Position numbers and translations under genes: made by a program. A DNA stretch of 64,000 nt from Domibacillus sp. DTU_2020_1001157_1_SI_ALB_TIR_016 (GTDB lineage: Bacteria > Bacillota > Bacilli > Bacillales > Domibacillaceae), in assembly GCF_032341995.1 (NCBI RefSeq), contig NZ_CP135439.1, positions 2,749,501 through 2,813,500 on the forward strand. The letters are read 5' to 3'. The notes beneath the pieces are model-generated. The model was not told where the DNA came from, did no database searches, and was given only the letters and a program-made list of their open reading frames with translations. Below, in pieces: positions 51,027 through 60,920 of this stretch (the stretch's first letter is position 1; each line of letters starts with the position of its first letter).

Positions 51027-52093
51027 TGCGCCTTCCACTCCTTTAAAGCAGTGAGCAGATGCTCATTTTCCACCCTTCCTTTGACCGCGGAACGAAGCCA
51101 TTTTCCATCCAGCCCGCGAAAGTTTTCTGTATGGCGCAGGACGACACCTTTCCCAAGCAAAAAGCGGAGCAGCGGTTTTTGGTCAACGAGTGCCGGATCC
51201 CGCAGCAAATAAAAATTTACAGCAGATGGAAGAACCATAAATCCTGCTTTCGCCAGCTCACTTGCGGTCCAATCCCTTTCCTCTTCAATCCACTTTCTCG
51301 TCTGCTCGGCATGGACCGTATCCTGCGCGATTCTTTCGGCGGTCCGAAGCGCAATCGCATTTACATTCCAGTGAGGCTGGTAAGGTGTAAGGGCATGAAT
51401 GATTTCCTGTGAAGCTGCCACGTAGCCGATGCGCAGGCCGGCGACCGCGTACATTTTCGTCATGGAATGCAGCACCGCTAAATGCGGAAACGAAGCAATC
51501 TCTGTGATCAAAGACTCCCTGCTGTTAAAATCATAAAAAGCTTCATCCACAACAATCCATGTGCCAAACAGGCGGGTCTGGCGAAGCAGCGCAAGCAGCT
51601 CTTCTCTTTGAAACACCTGTCCGGTTGGATTGTTTGGCGTGCAAAGAAACAGTACGGCTGCTTCTTTTGCCTGCTCGGCCAGTTCTTCAATTGGCAGCAC
51701 CCAGTTTTCCGGATCAACCGGCACATGCCGGATCTCGCAGCCGTACGCCCGGCAGGCATCTTCATATTCCGAAAAAGCCGGCGTTGCAATCACCACTTTG
51801 CGGCCGGCCGCATGGCGGGCAATAAAATGAATAATCTCAGCCGCGCCATTGCCGAGCAAAAGATTTCCCGAACCGATAGAAAATCGGGCGGCAATGGCTG
51901 CTTTGGCTGCTTTACCGGACGGGTCCGGATAGTCTTCCACCACTTCAAAAAGAGACGGCCATGTTTCTTTGAGCCAGCGGGGCGGCCCATACGGATTTGT
52001 ATTTACACTAAAATCTATCATGCTTTCCGGTTTTTCTACGCCCGATGCCTGATATAAATGACCGGGGTTAGCCCCATGTGATGGCAGCTTCAT
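51023..52093 (-). CDS. cobD: L-threonine-O-3-phosphate decarboxylase
   Basis: This 356-residue PLP-dependent class I aminotransferase-fold protein has SVNTNPYGPP, CTPNNPTGQVF and the PLP lysine in HSMTKMYAVAGLRIGY. In the corrinoid operon it makes (R)-1-amino-2-propanol phosphate for CbiB. Its start overlaps the cbiB end by 26 bases and follows GGAGTGATC. Confidence 0.9.
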   Translation of the reverse strand: MKLPSHGANPGHLYQASGVEKPESMIDFSVNTNPYGPPRWLKETWPSLFEVVEDYPDPSGKAAKAAIAARFSIGSGNLLLGNGAAEIIHFIARHAAGRKVVIATPAFSEYEDACRAYGCEIRHVPVDPENWVLPIEELAEQAKEAAVLFLCTPNNPTGQVFQREELLALLRQTRLFGTWIVVDEAFYDFNSRESLITEIASFPHLAVLHSMTKMYAVAGLRIGYVAASQEIIHALTPYQPHWNVNAIALRTAERIAQDTVHAEQTRKWIEEERDWTASELAKAGFMVLPSAVNFYLLRDPALVDQKPLLRFLLGKGVVLRHTENFRGLDGKWLRSAVKGRVENEHLLTALKEWKAQ

Positions 52094-53030
52094 AAATGAT
52101 CACTCCTGCAAGGAACAGCAGCACAAATAAATAAGCAGCTCGTTCCATTAATTTAGCGGCTTCGATAATGTGTTCCGCGCGGCGGAGACGAATGGCATCT
52201 CCCATTCGGGCACGGTCTGACACAATACCTTTGTATGTATTTAATCCACCCAGCTCAATTTGAAGCAGCCCCGCTACAGCTGCTTCGCACCAGCCGCTGT
52301 TTGGCGATGGATGCTTTTTCGCATCGCGCCGTACGATATGCCATGCATAGCCCCGTCCTCCCTGCGGCTTTTTGGCCGCTAAAATAAGCAGGACGGCGGT
52401 CAAACGGGCAGGAATAAAATTAACGATATCATCAAAACGGGCAGATGCCGTGCCGAATCTGCCGTACCGTTCGTTTCGATATCCAACCATCGAATCACAC
52501 GTATTGACAGCACGGTACAGGAGGGCGGCTCCGCCTCCGCCAACCATTGCCCAAAACAGCGGAGCGATCACGCCATCCGATGTATTTTCTGCGACGGTTT
52601 CTACCGCCCCGCGCGTAATCTCCCCTTCATCAAGCTTTTCCGTGTCACGCCCGACGATCCACGAAAGCTTATGGCGCGCTTCCTTCATATCGCCGGCAAT
52701 GAGCGGGTGATACACATCCATTCCTGCTTCTTTCAAGCTTCGCGGTGCAATTGATGCCCAGATCATGACGGCTTCTAAAGTAATAGAGAAAAAAGGATGA
52801 ATACGGGCAGCGAGCGCCAGCGCGCCAAATGAACATACGCCGGTCATGAGAAGAACAACGGCCAGCATAGCCAGTCCTTTTTCGAAACGGCGGTCTCCTT
52901 TATTCCACTTTCTATCCAACAAAGCAATCAGCGCGCCAAACCATTTAACCGGATGCGGCCAGCTGCGCGGATCACCAACAAGCCGGTCCAGAAACAGGGC
53001 GATGACGATCGCCGCAGCATGACCGATCAC
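52068..53030 (-). CDS. cbiB: Adenosylcobinamide-phosphate synthase
   Basis: The 320-residue membrane protein has CbiB motifs: FLDRLVGDPRSWPHPVKWFG, ENTSDGVIAPLFWAMVGG, VNTCDSMVGYRNERY and HPSPNSGWCEAAVAGLL. It attaches aminopropanol (phosphate) to cobyric acid. A GTG start at 53030 overlaps the preceding stop (GTGA). Confidence 0.93.
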   Translation of the reverse strand: MIGHAAAIVIALFLDRLVGDPRSWPHPVKWFGALIALLDRKWNKGDRRFEKGLAMLAVVLLMTGVCSFGALALAARIHPFFSITLEAVMIWASIAPRSLKEAGMDVYHPLIAGDMKEARHKLSWIVGRDTEKLDEGEITRGAVETVAENTSDGVIAPLFWAMVGGGGAALLYRAVNTCDSMVGYRNERYGRFGTASARFDDIVNFIPARLTAVLLILAAKKPQGGRGYAWHIVRRDAKKHPSPNSGWCEAAVAGLLQIELGGLNTYKGIVSDRARMGDAIRLRRAEHIIEAAKLMERAAYLFVLLFLAGVIIYEAAITWG

Positions 53031-54499
53031 AGGCCGCCCTTTCTGCGGGCTGTTTTTTCAAGAGACGCCGTCACCGATTGATAGACCGCCCGGCCAATCG
53101 CAATGCCAAGCGGCGTAACCGATCCGGCAAACTGGTGATAGGAACCGTTCTGTGTTGCTGCTATTAATATACTATCTGTTGAGGTGCCCGTTGCCGTTGT
53201 TCCCGTATTCACATCCAACACTCCTCTATCCGCAAGCGCTTTTGTTTTTGCCTCGGTAGCTGTCATAATCCCTTGGACAAAAGCTTCTTCCGATAATTTT
53301 CCGTTTACAAAAACCCATATATTGATCGTTCCTGGCGCAGGATGCTGCTTCCAGCTGCTGCGCGGATGCGTAACATCTACTGCATTGCCGGCACCGGCTG
53401 TTGCCACCGCAAAAACAGAAGCATCTTCCTGCACTTCTTTTCGCCAGTCTGCATCCTCCATATAAACGGCCGTCATCATTCCAACGGTTTCCTGCAGGTT
53501 AAATCCATTTTGCGTAAAATAAGCAGCAGCTTCCTGCTCATAGTTATCGATATTGTAATGCTTGTCCACATGACGGTTTACAAACGTGTTCCGCCATCCC
53601 CATCCGGCGCCAATCACACCGGATGACAGCGATTTAAGGGGGATGGGTGAACGAAGCACCAGGTGCCCGCCATGATGCTCAAGCAAATGCGCATCAATGT
53701 CAACAGCTTCTTTTGACAGGACCCTTTCCGGCAGGATACTGATCTGTGGCTTTGGCACTTCCGGATGCGGCTGCTTTTGCACCTCTGTGCTGTACACATC
53801 CCGAATCTCCTGCTCCACCATCAGATCAGTCGGCTGGCCGAGCGCATGAATTCTTCCTTTGTTCATAAGCAGCAGCCGGTCGCAGTATAAAGAAGATAAA
53901 TTTAAGTCATGAAAAATGGAAACGACCGTTAATCCATCTGCTGTCATTCTTTTCAGCAAATCGAGCAGGTCTTTTTGAAAAGGCAGATCTAAATGGTTGG
54001 TCGGTTCATCAAGCAGCAGGATTTCCGGCTCCTGCGCCAGCGCCTGCGCAAGGAAAACACGCTGCCGTTCACCGCCGGACAGGGCAGACAACGGTTTTTC
54101 AGAAAACGCCGCTGTTCCGGTCCGCTGCATCGCTTCCTGTACCATTTCTTCGTCCCTCTCAGTCCATGATTTAAAAAAACCGGTTTGGTGCGCGTACCGT
54201 CCAAGCGACACCGTTTCTTTTACCGTATAGGCAAACTGGCTGGACGTCATTTGCGGAAGAACCGCTATAATGCGCGCCAGCTCTTTCGGACTGTATGAAT
54301 CAATCGGTCTTCCCTTTATGAGAACTTCTCCCGCAGCCGGCTTGATCAGCCCGCTGATCATATTCAGTAAAGTTGATTTACCACTTCCATTCGGCCCCAA
54401 AATACCGAATAATTCTCCCTGTTTAACAGAAAAGGATACGCCGCGGACAATAAGCCCGCTTCCGTATCCTCCTGAAAGCTCGTTCACTTGCAGCATCAC
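53027..54499 (-). CDS. Corrinoid ABC transporter ATPase fused to CbiZ amidohydrolase
   Basis: The 490-residue two-domain protein is YvrA-like. Residues about 3-250 are an ABC ATPase with Walker A GILGPNGSGKSTLL, signature LSGGERQRVFLAQAL and Walker B EILLLDEPTNHLDL. Residues about 285-480 are a CbiZ adenosylcobinamide amidohydrolase (SPIPLKSLSSGVIGAGWGWR; FNLQETVGMMTAVYM; APGTINIWVFVN). It powers corrinoid import and trims imported cobinamides to cobyric acid for rebuilding. The fusion couples uptake to remodelling. Start GTG 54499 or ATG 54496. Confidence 0.93.
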   Translation of the reverse strand: MMLQVNELSGGYGSGLIVRGVSFSVKQGELFGILGPNGSGKSTLLNMISGLIKPAAGEVLIKGRPIDSYSPKELARIIAVLPQMTSSQFAYTVKETVSLGRYAHQTGFFKSWTERDEEMVQEAMQRTGTAAFSEKPLSALSGGERQRVFLAQALAQEPEILLLDEPTNHLDLPFQKDLLDLLKRMTADGLTVVSIFHDLNLSSLYCDRLLLMNKGRIHALGQPTDLMVEQEIRDVYSTEVQKQPHPEVPKPQISILPERVLSKEAVDIDAHLLEHHGGHLVLRSPIPLKSLSSGVIGAGWGWRNTFVNRHVDKHYNIDNYEQEAAAYFTQNGFNLQETVGMMTAVYMEDADWRKEVQEDASVFAVATAGAGNAVDVTHPRSSWKQHPAPGTINIWVFVNGKLSEEAFVQGIMTATEAKTKALADRGVLDVNTGTTATGTSTDSILIAATQNGSYHQFAGSVTPLGIAIGRAVYQSVTASLEKTARRKGGL

Positions 54500-55551
54500 G
54501 CGACGCCCCCTTTTCGTTTTCGGTTCATTAAAATAAGTGCAAATACCGGTGCACCAATCAGCGATGTAATGACGCCAATGGGCAGCTCTGTCGGTGAAAT
54601 GATCGTACGGGCGGCAAGATCTGCTATAATCAAAAATCCACCGCCGGCAATCATGGACAAGGGCAGCAAATGTCGATGGTCAGGCCCGATCAAAAGCCGT
54701 ACAAAATGTGGAACCACGAGGCCGATAAATCCGATTGTACCGGATACCGCAACGGCCGCTCCAGTTAAAATGGAACCTGCAATCAGTACGAGTATTTTCT
54801 TTCGCTGAACATTCACTCCCAGGTGTTTCGCTTTCTCTTCTCCAAATGACATGGCGTTTAACTCTGGCGCCAAGTACAGCAGAAGGAGTGCACCTCCTGC
54901 AAAAAACGGCAGCATCAGCTGTACATAAGGCCATCCCCGCATTGACACACTGCCAAGCAGCCAATTGATGATTTGCCGGAGCTCTTCCCCCGTAAGGGCA
55001 ATCATGAGCGAAATAAATGAGCCTAAAAACGAACTGAAAATAATACCGGTTAAAATAATGGTTTCAAGTTTCATCGATCGTTCAATGGCCTGCGCAAACA
55101 GCAGTACACAAAAAATCGTCAGCACAGCCGTCACTATACTTACAACGGGAAGCGTAAAGCCGCCCAGAAACGGAATAGATACATGAAAAAACAATACAAG
55201 AACCGCTCCTACCGATGCACCCGATGAAACGCCAAGGGTATATGGATCCGCCAGCGGGTTGCGGAGCAAGCCTTGAAAAGCAGCTCCCGCAATCGCCAGT
55301 GAGGCCCCAATCAGTCCTGCCAGTACAACGCGGGGAAAACGGATTTCCCATACAATATTATCAATGGACGGATCTATATTCCCTTCCGTTCCAACGATAT
55401 GATGTGCTAGAATAGCCGCAATCTGGCTAAATGGTACCCTAATCGTTCCCGCTGCTGTTCCGGCAAATGCGGCAGCAGCCAGAAAAATCAGCGCAATGAT
55501 GTAAGCCGTTTTTTTATTGAGCAAAAACGTCTGGGTAGACCGCTTCCGCAA
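54496..55551 (-). CDS. btuC: Corrinoid ABC transporter permease, BtuC-like
   Basis: This FecCD/BtuC-family permease is about 351 residues with about ten helices: GLIGASLAIAGAAFQGLLRN, PLADPYTLGVSSGASVGAVL and GTIGFIGLVVPHFVRLLIGP. The start is uncertain because the listed TTG lies 38 bases inside btuF and the RBS is poor; a TTG nine codons later is an alternative. It forms the membrane channel with the ATPase encoded next. Confidence 0.9.
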   Translation of the reverse strand: MRKRSTQTFLLNKKTAYIIALIFLAAAAFAGTAAGTIRVPFSQIAAILAHHIVGTEGNIDPSIDNIVWEIRFPRVVLAGLIGASLAIAGAAFQGLLRNPLADPYTLGVSSGASVGAVLVLFFHVSIPFLGGFTLPVVSIVTAVLTIFCVLLFAQAIERSMKLETIILTGIIFSSFLGSFISLMIALTGEELRQIINWLLGSVSMRGWPYVQLMLPFFAGGALLLLYLAPELNAMSFGEEKAKHLGVNVQRKKILVLIAGSILTGAAVAVSGTIGFIGLVVPHFVRLLIGPDHRHLLPLSMIAGGGFLIIADLAARTIISPTELPIGVITSLIGAPVFALILMNRKRKGGVA

Positions 55552-56470
55552 TGGCTTCAGCCCCTTCTACAAGGCGCGGGCCAGTCCGGCTTGTAAGATC
55601 CGCATTTACTTCAAATACTTCTTTATTTTTTACTGCATTTACATTGCTCCAGCCTTCACGCTTCAACACACCATTCACTGCGTTTTCAACATAACCTCCA
55701 TAGTTTAATAGGATAACATCTGGATTTTTTTCAATAACCGCTTCTTCTGTTACCTGCGGCCAGCCCTCTTGGTCGGCCATCGTGTTATTAATATGAAGCA
55801 TGTCGAAGATTTCATTTAAAAACGTACCATTTCCTGCTGTATACAAGGTCGGATCTACTTCAAAGAACACGCTTTTTTCGTTTTCTTCTTTAATAGAAGA
55901 AGCTTTTTCTTCAAGGTCGGCAAAGCCAGCTTTTAATTCTTTTACTTCTGTTTCTGCTTCTGCCGTTGTTCCTGTTGCTTCACCAATTAGCTCAAATGAT
56001 TGATACATTTCATCAATACTGGCTGCATTGTTGATCACAAGTACATCAATACCAGCATCACGAAGCTGTTGAATACCTGTTTCCGCAGCAGCCCCAGCAG
56101 AATCATGCGCCAGCACTAAATCCGGCTTTAAGCTGATGATTTTTTCAACGTTAAACTCCATTCCGCCTACTTTTTCTTTGTTTTTAACATCTTCAGGATA
56201 TGTATCATTATCCGAAACTCCCACAACTTCCTCACCCAGCCCAAGCTCATATACAATCTCCGTATTGCTCGGCGCGAGTGTAACAATACGTTTAGGCGCT
56301 GCCTCAATTTCTACTTTTTGATTGTCGGCTCCTGTAACGGTCACAGGAAAAGCAGCGGTTTCTTTCGCCGGCTCATTTTCTTTGGCTGTATCAGTCGTTT
56401 TTTCTTCCCCGCCTCCGCAGCCTGCTAAGAGTGCTGCTGATAGACCAAGTGTGATCCACGTTTTTTTCAT
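55514..56470 (-). CDS. btuF: Corrinoid-binding lipoprotein, BtuF-like
   Basis: The 318-residue protein has a lipoprotein signal ending in LLAGCGGG. The periplasmic-binding fold has PKRIVTLAPSNTEIVYELGL, VVGVSDNDTYPEDV, KPDLVLAHDSAG and the C-terminal TSRTGPRLVEGAEAIAEAVY. It captures corrinoids at the cell surface. ATG 56470 follows AAGGAGG. It is the first gene of the operon and directly downstream of the cobalamin riboswitch. Confidence 0.9.
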   Translation of the reverse strand: MKKTWITLGLSAALLAGCGGGEEKTTDTAKENEPAKETAAFPVTVTGADNQKVEIEAAPKRIVTLAPSNTEIVYELGLGEEVVGVSDNDTYPEDVKNKEKVGGMEFNVEKIISLKPDLVLAHDSAGAAAETGIQQLRDAGIDVLVINNAASIDEMYQSFELIGEATGTTAEAETEVKELKAGFADLEEKASSIKEENEKSVFFEVDPTLYTAGNGTFLNEIFDMLHINNTMADQEGWPQVTEEAVIEKNPDVILLNYGGYVENAVNGVLKREGWSNVNAVKNKEVFEVNADLTSRTGPRLVEGAEAIAEAVYPDVFAQ

Positions 56471-56513
56471 TTGTATTTCCTCCTTTTTTAACACACAAAA
56501 AAAGCACCTCTGT

Positions 56514-56551
56514 TTAAAAAAAGGCGCATGAAGAACCCGAAATCAGGGTTC
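56514..56551 (-). terminator. Expression platform of the cobalamin riboswitch
   Basis: On the minus strand a hairpin GAACCC-N7-GGGTTC (56533-56551) and a following seven-T run (about 56514-56522) lie between the aptamer and btuF. The T-run is about ten bases from the small stem, so a longer stem reaching towards the aptamer may be the true terminator. Confidence 0.6.
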
Positions 56552-56584
56552 GTCACACCACCTATCCGCGCAGGTTTTTGGTGC

Positions 56585-56752
56585 ATGAGCAGGGCAGGTC
56601 TCCTGGCTTATGTTCATCACACCCGGCGCCTTCCCGTGCTTTTGCACAGTGGCAAGTCTGCCGGATGCTCCCATTTACAGTGGCGGGACCGCGCTGGACT
56701 TTCACCAGCTTCCCTTTTCAGAATCCGCACAAAGCGGCTTCACCTTGCTCAT
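56585..56752 (-). promoter_or_regulatory. Cobalamin (B12) riboswitch
   Basis: The minus strand carries the B12 box GCCAGGAGACCTGCC and the conserved core GAAAAGGGAAGC..GGTGAAAGTCC..GCGGTCCCGCCACTGTAA. The closing P1 stem ATGAGCA / TGCTCAT defines the ends. It should shut off the 13-gene corrinoid operon when adenosylcobalamin is present. Confidence 0.95.
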
Positions 56753-56895
56753 TTCCTATATGTTTTCCGTCATCGCTCATTATACCCGAAGAAGAGTCGA
56801 AACTGAATACTTTTTGAATATTCCGTTTTGAAGAGTGAGATAAAGGTTTATTGTTTAAAATAAGTGGAAGAGAAGGAATAAAGGAGGCGGGCTCC

Positions 56896-57072
56896 ATGAA
56901 CGGACTAACAGTCTTTCTGATTTTGGCCGTTATCATCATTGTAGGTTTTATCCTAATCCGCTTTATCCGAGGCTCATCCTATCCTGCCGATGCGCCTAAA
57001 GTCGACAGGCCGCCAGATGAAGAGGGCCAATTTATTAATCATCGTGACCATTCACATGATGACAAACTTTAA
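56896..57072 (+). CDS. Small single-span membrane protein
   Basis: The 58-residue protein has one N-terminal membrane helix (LTVFLILAVIIIVGFILI) then a polar tail rich in Asp, His and Pro (HRDHSHDDKL end). ATG 56896 follows AAAGGAGGCGG, a strong RBS. The family is unknown. The His/Asp tail might bind metal, which is speculative. It is divergent from the btuF riboswitch and ends at a terminator. Confidence 0.7.
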   Translation: MNGLTVFLILAVIIIVGFILIRFIRGSSYPADAPKVDRPPDEEGQFINHRDHSHDDKL

Positions 57073-57080
57073 AAAAGAAA

Positions 57081-57121
57081 AAAAACGGCTCCACCATAAA
57101 CAATATGTTGGAGCCGTTTTT
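57081..57121. terminator. Bidirectional terminator
   Basis: Stem AAAAACGGCTCCA... / ...TTGGAGCCGTTTTT with one mismatch; between the small membrane protein gene and the convergent RraA-like gene. Confidence 0.85.
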
Positions 57122-57175
57122 CTGCACGTTTAAAAAACATAATAATAAGGAAGAAAAACGATCCACTCCCGAACT

Positions 57176-57658
57176 TTACTTTTCGTGTACCGGTTTTTCA
57201 GCAATCAGAATGCCATCTTCGTCTGCGTACACATATTGCCCTGGCACAAATTCAGCGCCGCCAAATGTGACCGAAATATCCCTTTCTCCCTCGCCTTTTT
57301 TCACACTTTTAAACGGGTTGCTGCCGAGGGCTAAAACACCGATATTTTGTTTAGCAAGCTCTGCTGTATCACGCACACAGCCATTGATAAGGATGCCTGC
57401 AAGTTTTCTTTCTTCCGCAATTGCACCAAGCAAATCGCCAACAAGTGCACAGTTTTTTGAGCCGCCTCCATCCACTACAAGAACATGCCCGGACGGAATC
57501 GTCTGCAACGCCTGCTTTACAAGTACATTGTCTTCAAATACCTGCACGGTTGAAATAGGCCCATGAAATTGCTTTTTGCCCCCGTATGACTTCAGCTCAA
57601 GTCCGACGAGCGTGAGTTCTTCTGCATAATGATCACATAAATCAGCTGTTTTAATCAC
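57176..57658 (-). CDS. RraA-family protein
   Basis: The 160-residue protein has the family core [40 protein letters not shown] and VRDTAEL. Members are either ribonuclease E activity regulators or 4-hydroxy-4-methyl-2-oxoglutarate/oxaloacetate aldolases. The G-x20-R-D catalytic pattern (GDLLGA; NGCVRD) favours the aldolase/decarboxylase type, since Bacillus lacks RNase E. A GTG at 57658, nine bases after GGGAG, gives the usual length; an ATG at 57667 is possible. Confidence 0.85.
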   Translation of the reverse strand: MIKTADLCDHYAEELTLVGLELKSYGGKKQFHGPISTVQVFEDNVLVKQALQTIPSGHVLVVDGGGSKNCALVGDLLGAIAEERKLAGILINGCVRDTAELAKQNIGVLALGSNPFKSVKKGEGERDISVTFGGAEFVPGQYVYADEDGILIAEKPVHEK

Positions 57659-57712
57659 CTTTATCATCTCCCTTTTCCTTTAGGTTCGACAAAACCTGGT
57701 TGATCCCTCCAG

Positions 57713-57738
57713 GTTTTCATGGAGAAAACCCAGGGAAA
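57713..57738 (+). promoter_or_regulatory. Possible sigma-B promoter of the YflT-like gene
   Basis: GTTTTC, 14 bases, GGGAAA lies about 35 bases before the start codon and partially matches the sigma-B consensus (GTTT..GGGTAT). The gene product is a general-stress-type protein, which agrees. Confidence 0.4.
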
Positions 57739-57771
57739 AGAATGATAATTCATTTTGCAGGGAGGTTTATC

Positions 57772-58107
57772 ATGAAACAGGTAATTGGCTTATTTGATGG
57801 AGAAATTGATGTGATTCGTAAAATAGAAGATTTAAAAGTAGAAGGATATGATCCCGCTAAAATAACAGCTCTTACAAAGGATGCCGATGTATACTTAACC
57901 ATCCAAAATCGGACGGAAGCAAATGTAGAAACCGCGGGCCCTTCCTTAAAAGAAAAAGTAAAATCGATTTTTACCCGTGAAAAGCCGGTGAAAGACGTAC
58001 TTATTGACTTTGGTTTATCTGAAGAAGACGCGGAAAAGTATCACAAGGAGCTTGCAAAAGAAAAAGTGCTGCTCGTCACTGACGAACAGCACTCCGGTAC
58101 TGTTTAA
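57772..58107 (+). CDS. General stress protein, YflT-like
   Basis: The 111-residue protein has the general-stress 17M/YflT domain: QVIGLFDGEIDVIRKIEDLK, GYDPAKITALTKDAD and ALSEEDA-like GLSEEDAEKYHKELAKEKVL. It is cytosolic, of unknown mechanism, typically sigma-B induced in Bacillus. ATG 57772 follows GGGAGG. Its last 32 bases overlap the end of the convergent pabC gene. Confidence 0.85.
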   Translation: MKQVIGLFDGEIDVIRKIEDLKVEGYDPAKITALTKDADVYLTIQNRTEANVETAGPSLKEKVKSIFTREKPVKDVLIDFGLSEEDAEKYHKELAKEKVLLVTDEQHSGTV

Positions 58108-58912
58108 ATAATAGCTGCACTGCTTCGCCGGCAGCACCCGGAAATGTTTTTTCACCAAGTGCCCGCAGTGGTACGATTTCTTGAATGGAATTGGTTACAA
58201 ACACTTCGTCCGCCGCTTCTGCCTCGGCCGGCGTATACAGGCCTTCCTCAACGCGGAGACCTGTATCACGGGCAATATCCATGACAAATCGGCGGGTAAC
58301 GCCGCCCAAAATACCTGTTTGGAGCGCTGGCGTGTACAGCGTTCCTTTTTCGATCCAAAACATATTCGATACTACGCCTTCTGCGACAAACTCGTCTTCG
58401 GTCAAAAATATCCCTTCTATAGAAGGATCACTCCCGGCTTCCCTTTTCCCAAAAATATTATTTAAATAATGATGGGATTTCAGCCGGCTTTCACCTTCCG
58501 GACGGTTCCGCCTCGTTTCAAGCCAAACACCCCTTTTTTCGGTCATTGGCCCGGCAGGTGCCAGCTTTTTTTGAAACACGATCACATTTGGTTTTTGATA
58601 CGGAGCGGTCTGCAGCCCAATGTCTCCTTCTCCGGCTGACACATTAAACCGGATGTACGCATCACGCCATCCGTTTGCTTCTTCCAGCTGCGCTAAAATA
58701 TCCAGCATTTCTTCACGCGCAACCTGTAGATCAATATGAAGCTCCTGCAAGCTTTGATTAAGCCGGTTTAGATGCTCGCCGAGTAAAAAAGGCCTTCCAT
58801 CATACGTGCGAAACGTTTCAAATACGCCGACACCATATAAAAATCCATGGTCAAACGGAGAAATACGCACTTCACTGTTCGGGATAACCTGTCCATTTAC
58901 GTATGTGAACAT
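58076..58912 (-). CDS. pabC: Aminodeoxychorismate lyase
   Basis: This 278-residue fold-type IV PLP enzyme has [20 protein letters not shown], the PLP lysine in [28 protein letters not shown] and TGILGGVTR. It releases p-aminobenzoate and pyruvate for folate synthesis. It is the last gene of pabB-pabA-pabC; ATG follows AAGGAGCGG within the end of pabA. Confidence 0.92.
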   Translation of the reverse strand: MFTYVNGQVIPNSEVRISPFDHGFLYGVGVFETFRTYDGRPFLLGEHLNRLNQSLQELHIDLQVAREEMLDILAQLEEANGWRDAYIRFNVSAGEGDIGLQTAPYQKPNVIVFQKKLAPAGPMTEKRGVWLETRRNRPEGESRLKSHHYLNNIFGKREAGSDPSIEGIFLTEDEFVAEGVVSNMFWIEKGTLYTPALQTGILGGVTRRFVMDIARDTGLRVEEGLYTPAEAEAADEVFVTNSIQEIVPLRALGEKTFPGAAGEAVQLLFKQYRSAVRQ

Positions 58913-59487
58913 GGCCGCTCCTTGTACGTATCCATAAAGTTTTGCAGCATTTCTTTTCCATATTCGGTCATGATAGACTCTGGATGAAACTGGACCGCTT
59001 CCACCGCTAGTGTTTTATGGCGGATGGCCATAATTTCACCTTCCTCTGTCCAGGCCGATATCTCAAAGCAGTCCGGCAGTGTCTCTCTTTTTACAATCAG
59101 TGAATGATAACGGGTCGCCCGAAATGGGCTTGGCAATCCTTTGAAAATGGTTTTGCCATCATGAAAAACAGGCGACGTCTTGCCGTGCATCAGCCGCTCG
59201 GCGCGCACAACATCACCGCCGAAGCTTTGTGCAATCGACTGCTGGCCAAGACAAACCCCAAAAAGCGGAACCCGGCCTGACAGCTTTTCAACTGTCTCCA
59301 GGCTGATTCCCGCTTCATTTGGTGTGCACGGTCCCGGGCTGATCATTACAAAATCCGGTTTCATCTCCTCAATGGCGGCAACGGTTATTTCATCATTCCG
59401 CCGGACAACCAGATCCTCACCAAGTTCTCCAAGATATTGAACAAGGTTATACGTAAATGAATCGTAATTATCAATCATCAAAATCAT
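58897..59487 (-). CDS. pabA: p-Aminobenzoate/anthranilate synthase glutaminase subunit
   Basis: The 196-residue class I amidotransferase has the nucleophile Cys in [18 protein letters not shown] and the His-Glu of [11 protein letters not shown]. It supplies ammonia to PabB, and in Bacillus often also to TrpE. Its ATG overlaps the pabB stop. Confidence 0.93.
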   Translation of the reverse strand: MILMIDNYDSFTYNLVQYLGELGEDLVVRRNDEITVAAIEEMKPDFVMISPGPCTPNEAGISLETVEKLSGRVPLFGVCLGQQSIAQSFGGDVVRAERLMHGKTSPVFHDGKTIFKGLPSPFRATRYHSLIVKRETLPDCFEISAWTEEGEIMAIRHKTLAVEAVQFHPESIMTEYGKEMLQNFMDTYKERPCSHT

Positions 59488-60857
59488 GTGTGTGCATCCT
59501 CCGCAAGTTCCATCGCCTTTAACATGGCGGCTGCTTTTTTCAGCGACTCTTTGTATTCATATTCCGGCTTTGAGTCAATGACAATGCCTGCACCGGCCTG
59601 GACATATCCATAGCCGCCCGCACTGAGCATGGTACGAATGACAATGTTTAGTTCCATATCTCCGTTATAGCCAATCCAGCCGATGGAGCCGGTGTAAATG
59701 CCGCGGCGTACCGGCTCAAGCTCTTCAATAATTTCCATCGTCCGCACTTTTGGCGCTCCGGTAATCGTTCCGCCCGGGAAAACAGCGTCAATCACATCAG
59801 CATTTGTTTTCTTTTCCGCCAGCTCTCCGCACACATTAGACACAATGTGCATGACATGTGAATACTTTTCAATGACCATAAATTCATCCACATGAACAGA
59901 GCCGTAGCGGGAAACACGGCCCAGGTCATTGCGCTCCAAATCCACAAGCATTACGTGCTCCGCTCGTTCCTTTTCATTGTCGATGAGCTCTTTTGCAAGA
60001 CGCTCATCCTCAGCGTCATCCTTACCGCGTGAACGTGTCCCGGCAATCGGCCGGGTTGACAGCTTCTGTCCGCTTTTTTTCACCAGCAGCTCCGGCGAGC
60101 CGGAAACGACTTGAAAGTCCGGTGTTTGAATATAAGCCATATAAGGAGAAGGATTCAAGTTGCGAAGCGCCGCGTACACAGCAAGCGGCGGTACGGTGAG
60201 GGGACGGGCACGGCGAACCGATAAATTCACCTGAAACACATCTCCTGCCGCAATATATTCACGAATCCGTTCAACCGCTTCTTTAAACTGTTCTTCCGGG
60301 AAAGAAACGTCTGTTTTATCCGTTCCCTGTCCAGATGTCCAATCTACCGGTCCTGCTGGGTCACCCCATGCTTCAAACCACTCATCCAGTCCTTCTTCCG
60401 TTTCGGCAAGCTGCATCACAAAAAGCTCATTCGTGTGATGATCAAACGCCGCCCACTGATCAAAAAACAAAAAGCATGTATCCGGCAGGCCGGTATCATC
60501 CTCAGCATGATCCGGAAGATCTTCGATAAACCGGACATAGTCATAGCTGATCCAGCCAATAGCGCCGCCTTGAAAATCCGGCAGCCCTTCCTTCCTCGGT
60601 ACTTTGCGTTCGTCAAGAAGCGAAACAAGCGCATGAACCGGATTGCCGGCTATCCGCTTCTCTTTCCCATCTTTTTTTAAAACAAGTCCTTCTTCAGCGG
60701 AAACCGCGATGGCAGAAGGCTGAATACCCGCAAAGCTATAGCGTCCGCCCCGGCCGCTTTCAAGCAGTGCATGATGGGGCTCATTTTTTGAAAGTGCTGT
60801 ATATTGGTGAAAAAATTGTTCATGTGTATATGACGTTTTTCGGTAAAAAATGTTCAC
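59484..60857 (-). CDS. pabB: Aminodeoxychorismate synthase component I
   Basis: The 457-residue chorismate-binding enzyme has [53 protein letters not shown] and [20 protein letters not shown]. It converts chorismate to 4-amino-4-deoxychorismate. A GTG start at 60857 behind GAAAGGTGG is preferred. Unlike B. subtilis, the operon is not followed here by folate genes; pabC ends it. Confidence 0.92.
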   Translation of the reverse strand: MNIFYRKTSYTHEQFFHQYTALSKNEPHHALLESGRGGRYSFAGIQPSAIAVSAEEGLVLKKDGKEKRIAGNPVHALVSLLDERKVPRKEGLPDFQGGAIGWISYDYVRFIEDLPDHAEDDTGLPDTCFLFFDQWAAFDHHTNELFVMQLAETEEGLDEWFEAWGDPAGPVDWTSGQGTDKTDVSFPEEQFKEAVERIREYIAAGDVFQVNLSVRRARPLTVPPLAVYAALRNLNPSPYMAYIQTPDFQVVSGSPELLVKKSGQKLSTRPIAGTRSRGKDDAEDERLAKELIDNEKERAEHVMLVDLERNDLGRVSRYGSVHVDEFMVIEKYSHVMHIVSNVCGELAEKKTNADVIDAVFPGGTITGAPKVRTMEIIEELEPVRRGIYTGSIGWIGYNGDMELNIVIRTMLSAGGYGYVQAGAGIVIDSKPEYEYKESLKKAAAMLKAMELAEDAHT

Positions 60858-60920
60858 GTGGTGCCACCTTTCGCATGTTGTTGCCCTTATCATAATACGG
60901 CGGCACCCATTTTGAAAATG

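Noticed and set aside
51482..52057. 191-residue plus-strand ORF opposite cobD
   Set aside because: Antisense shadow; high Cys/Arg content and no RBS, while cobD motifs are intact.
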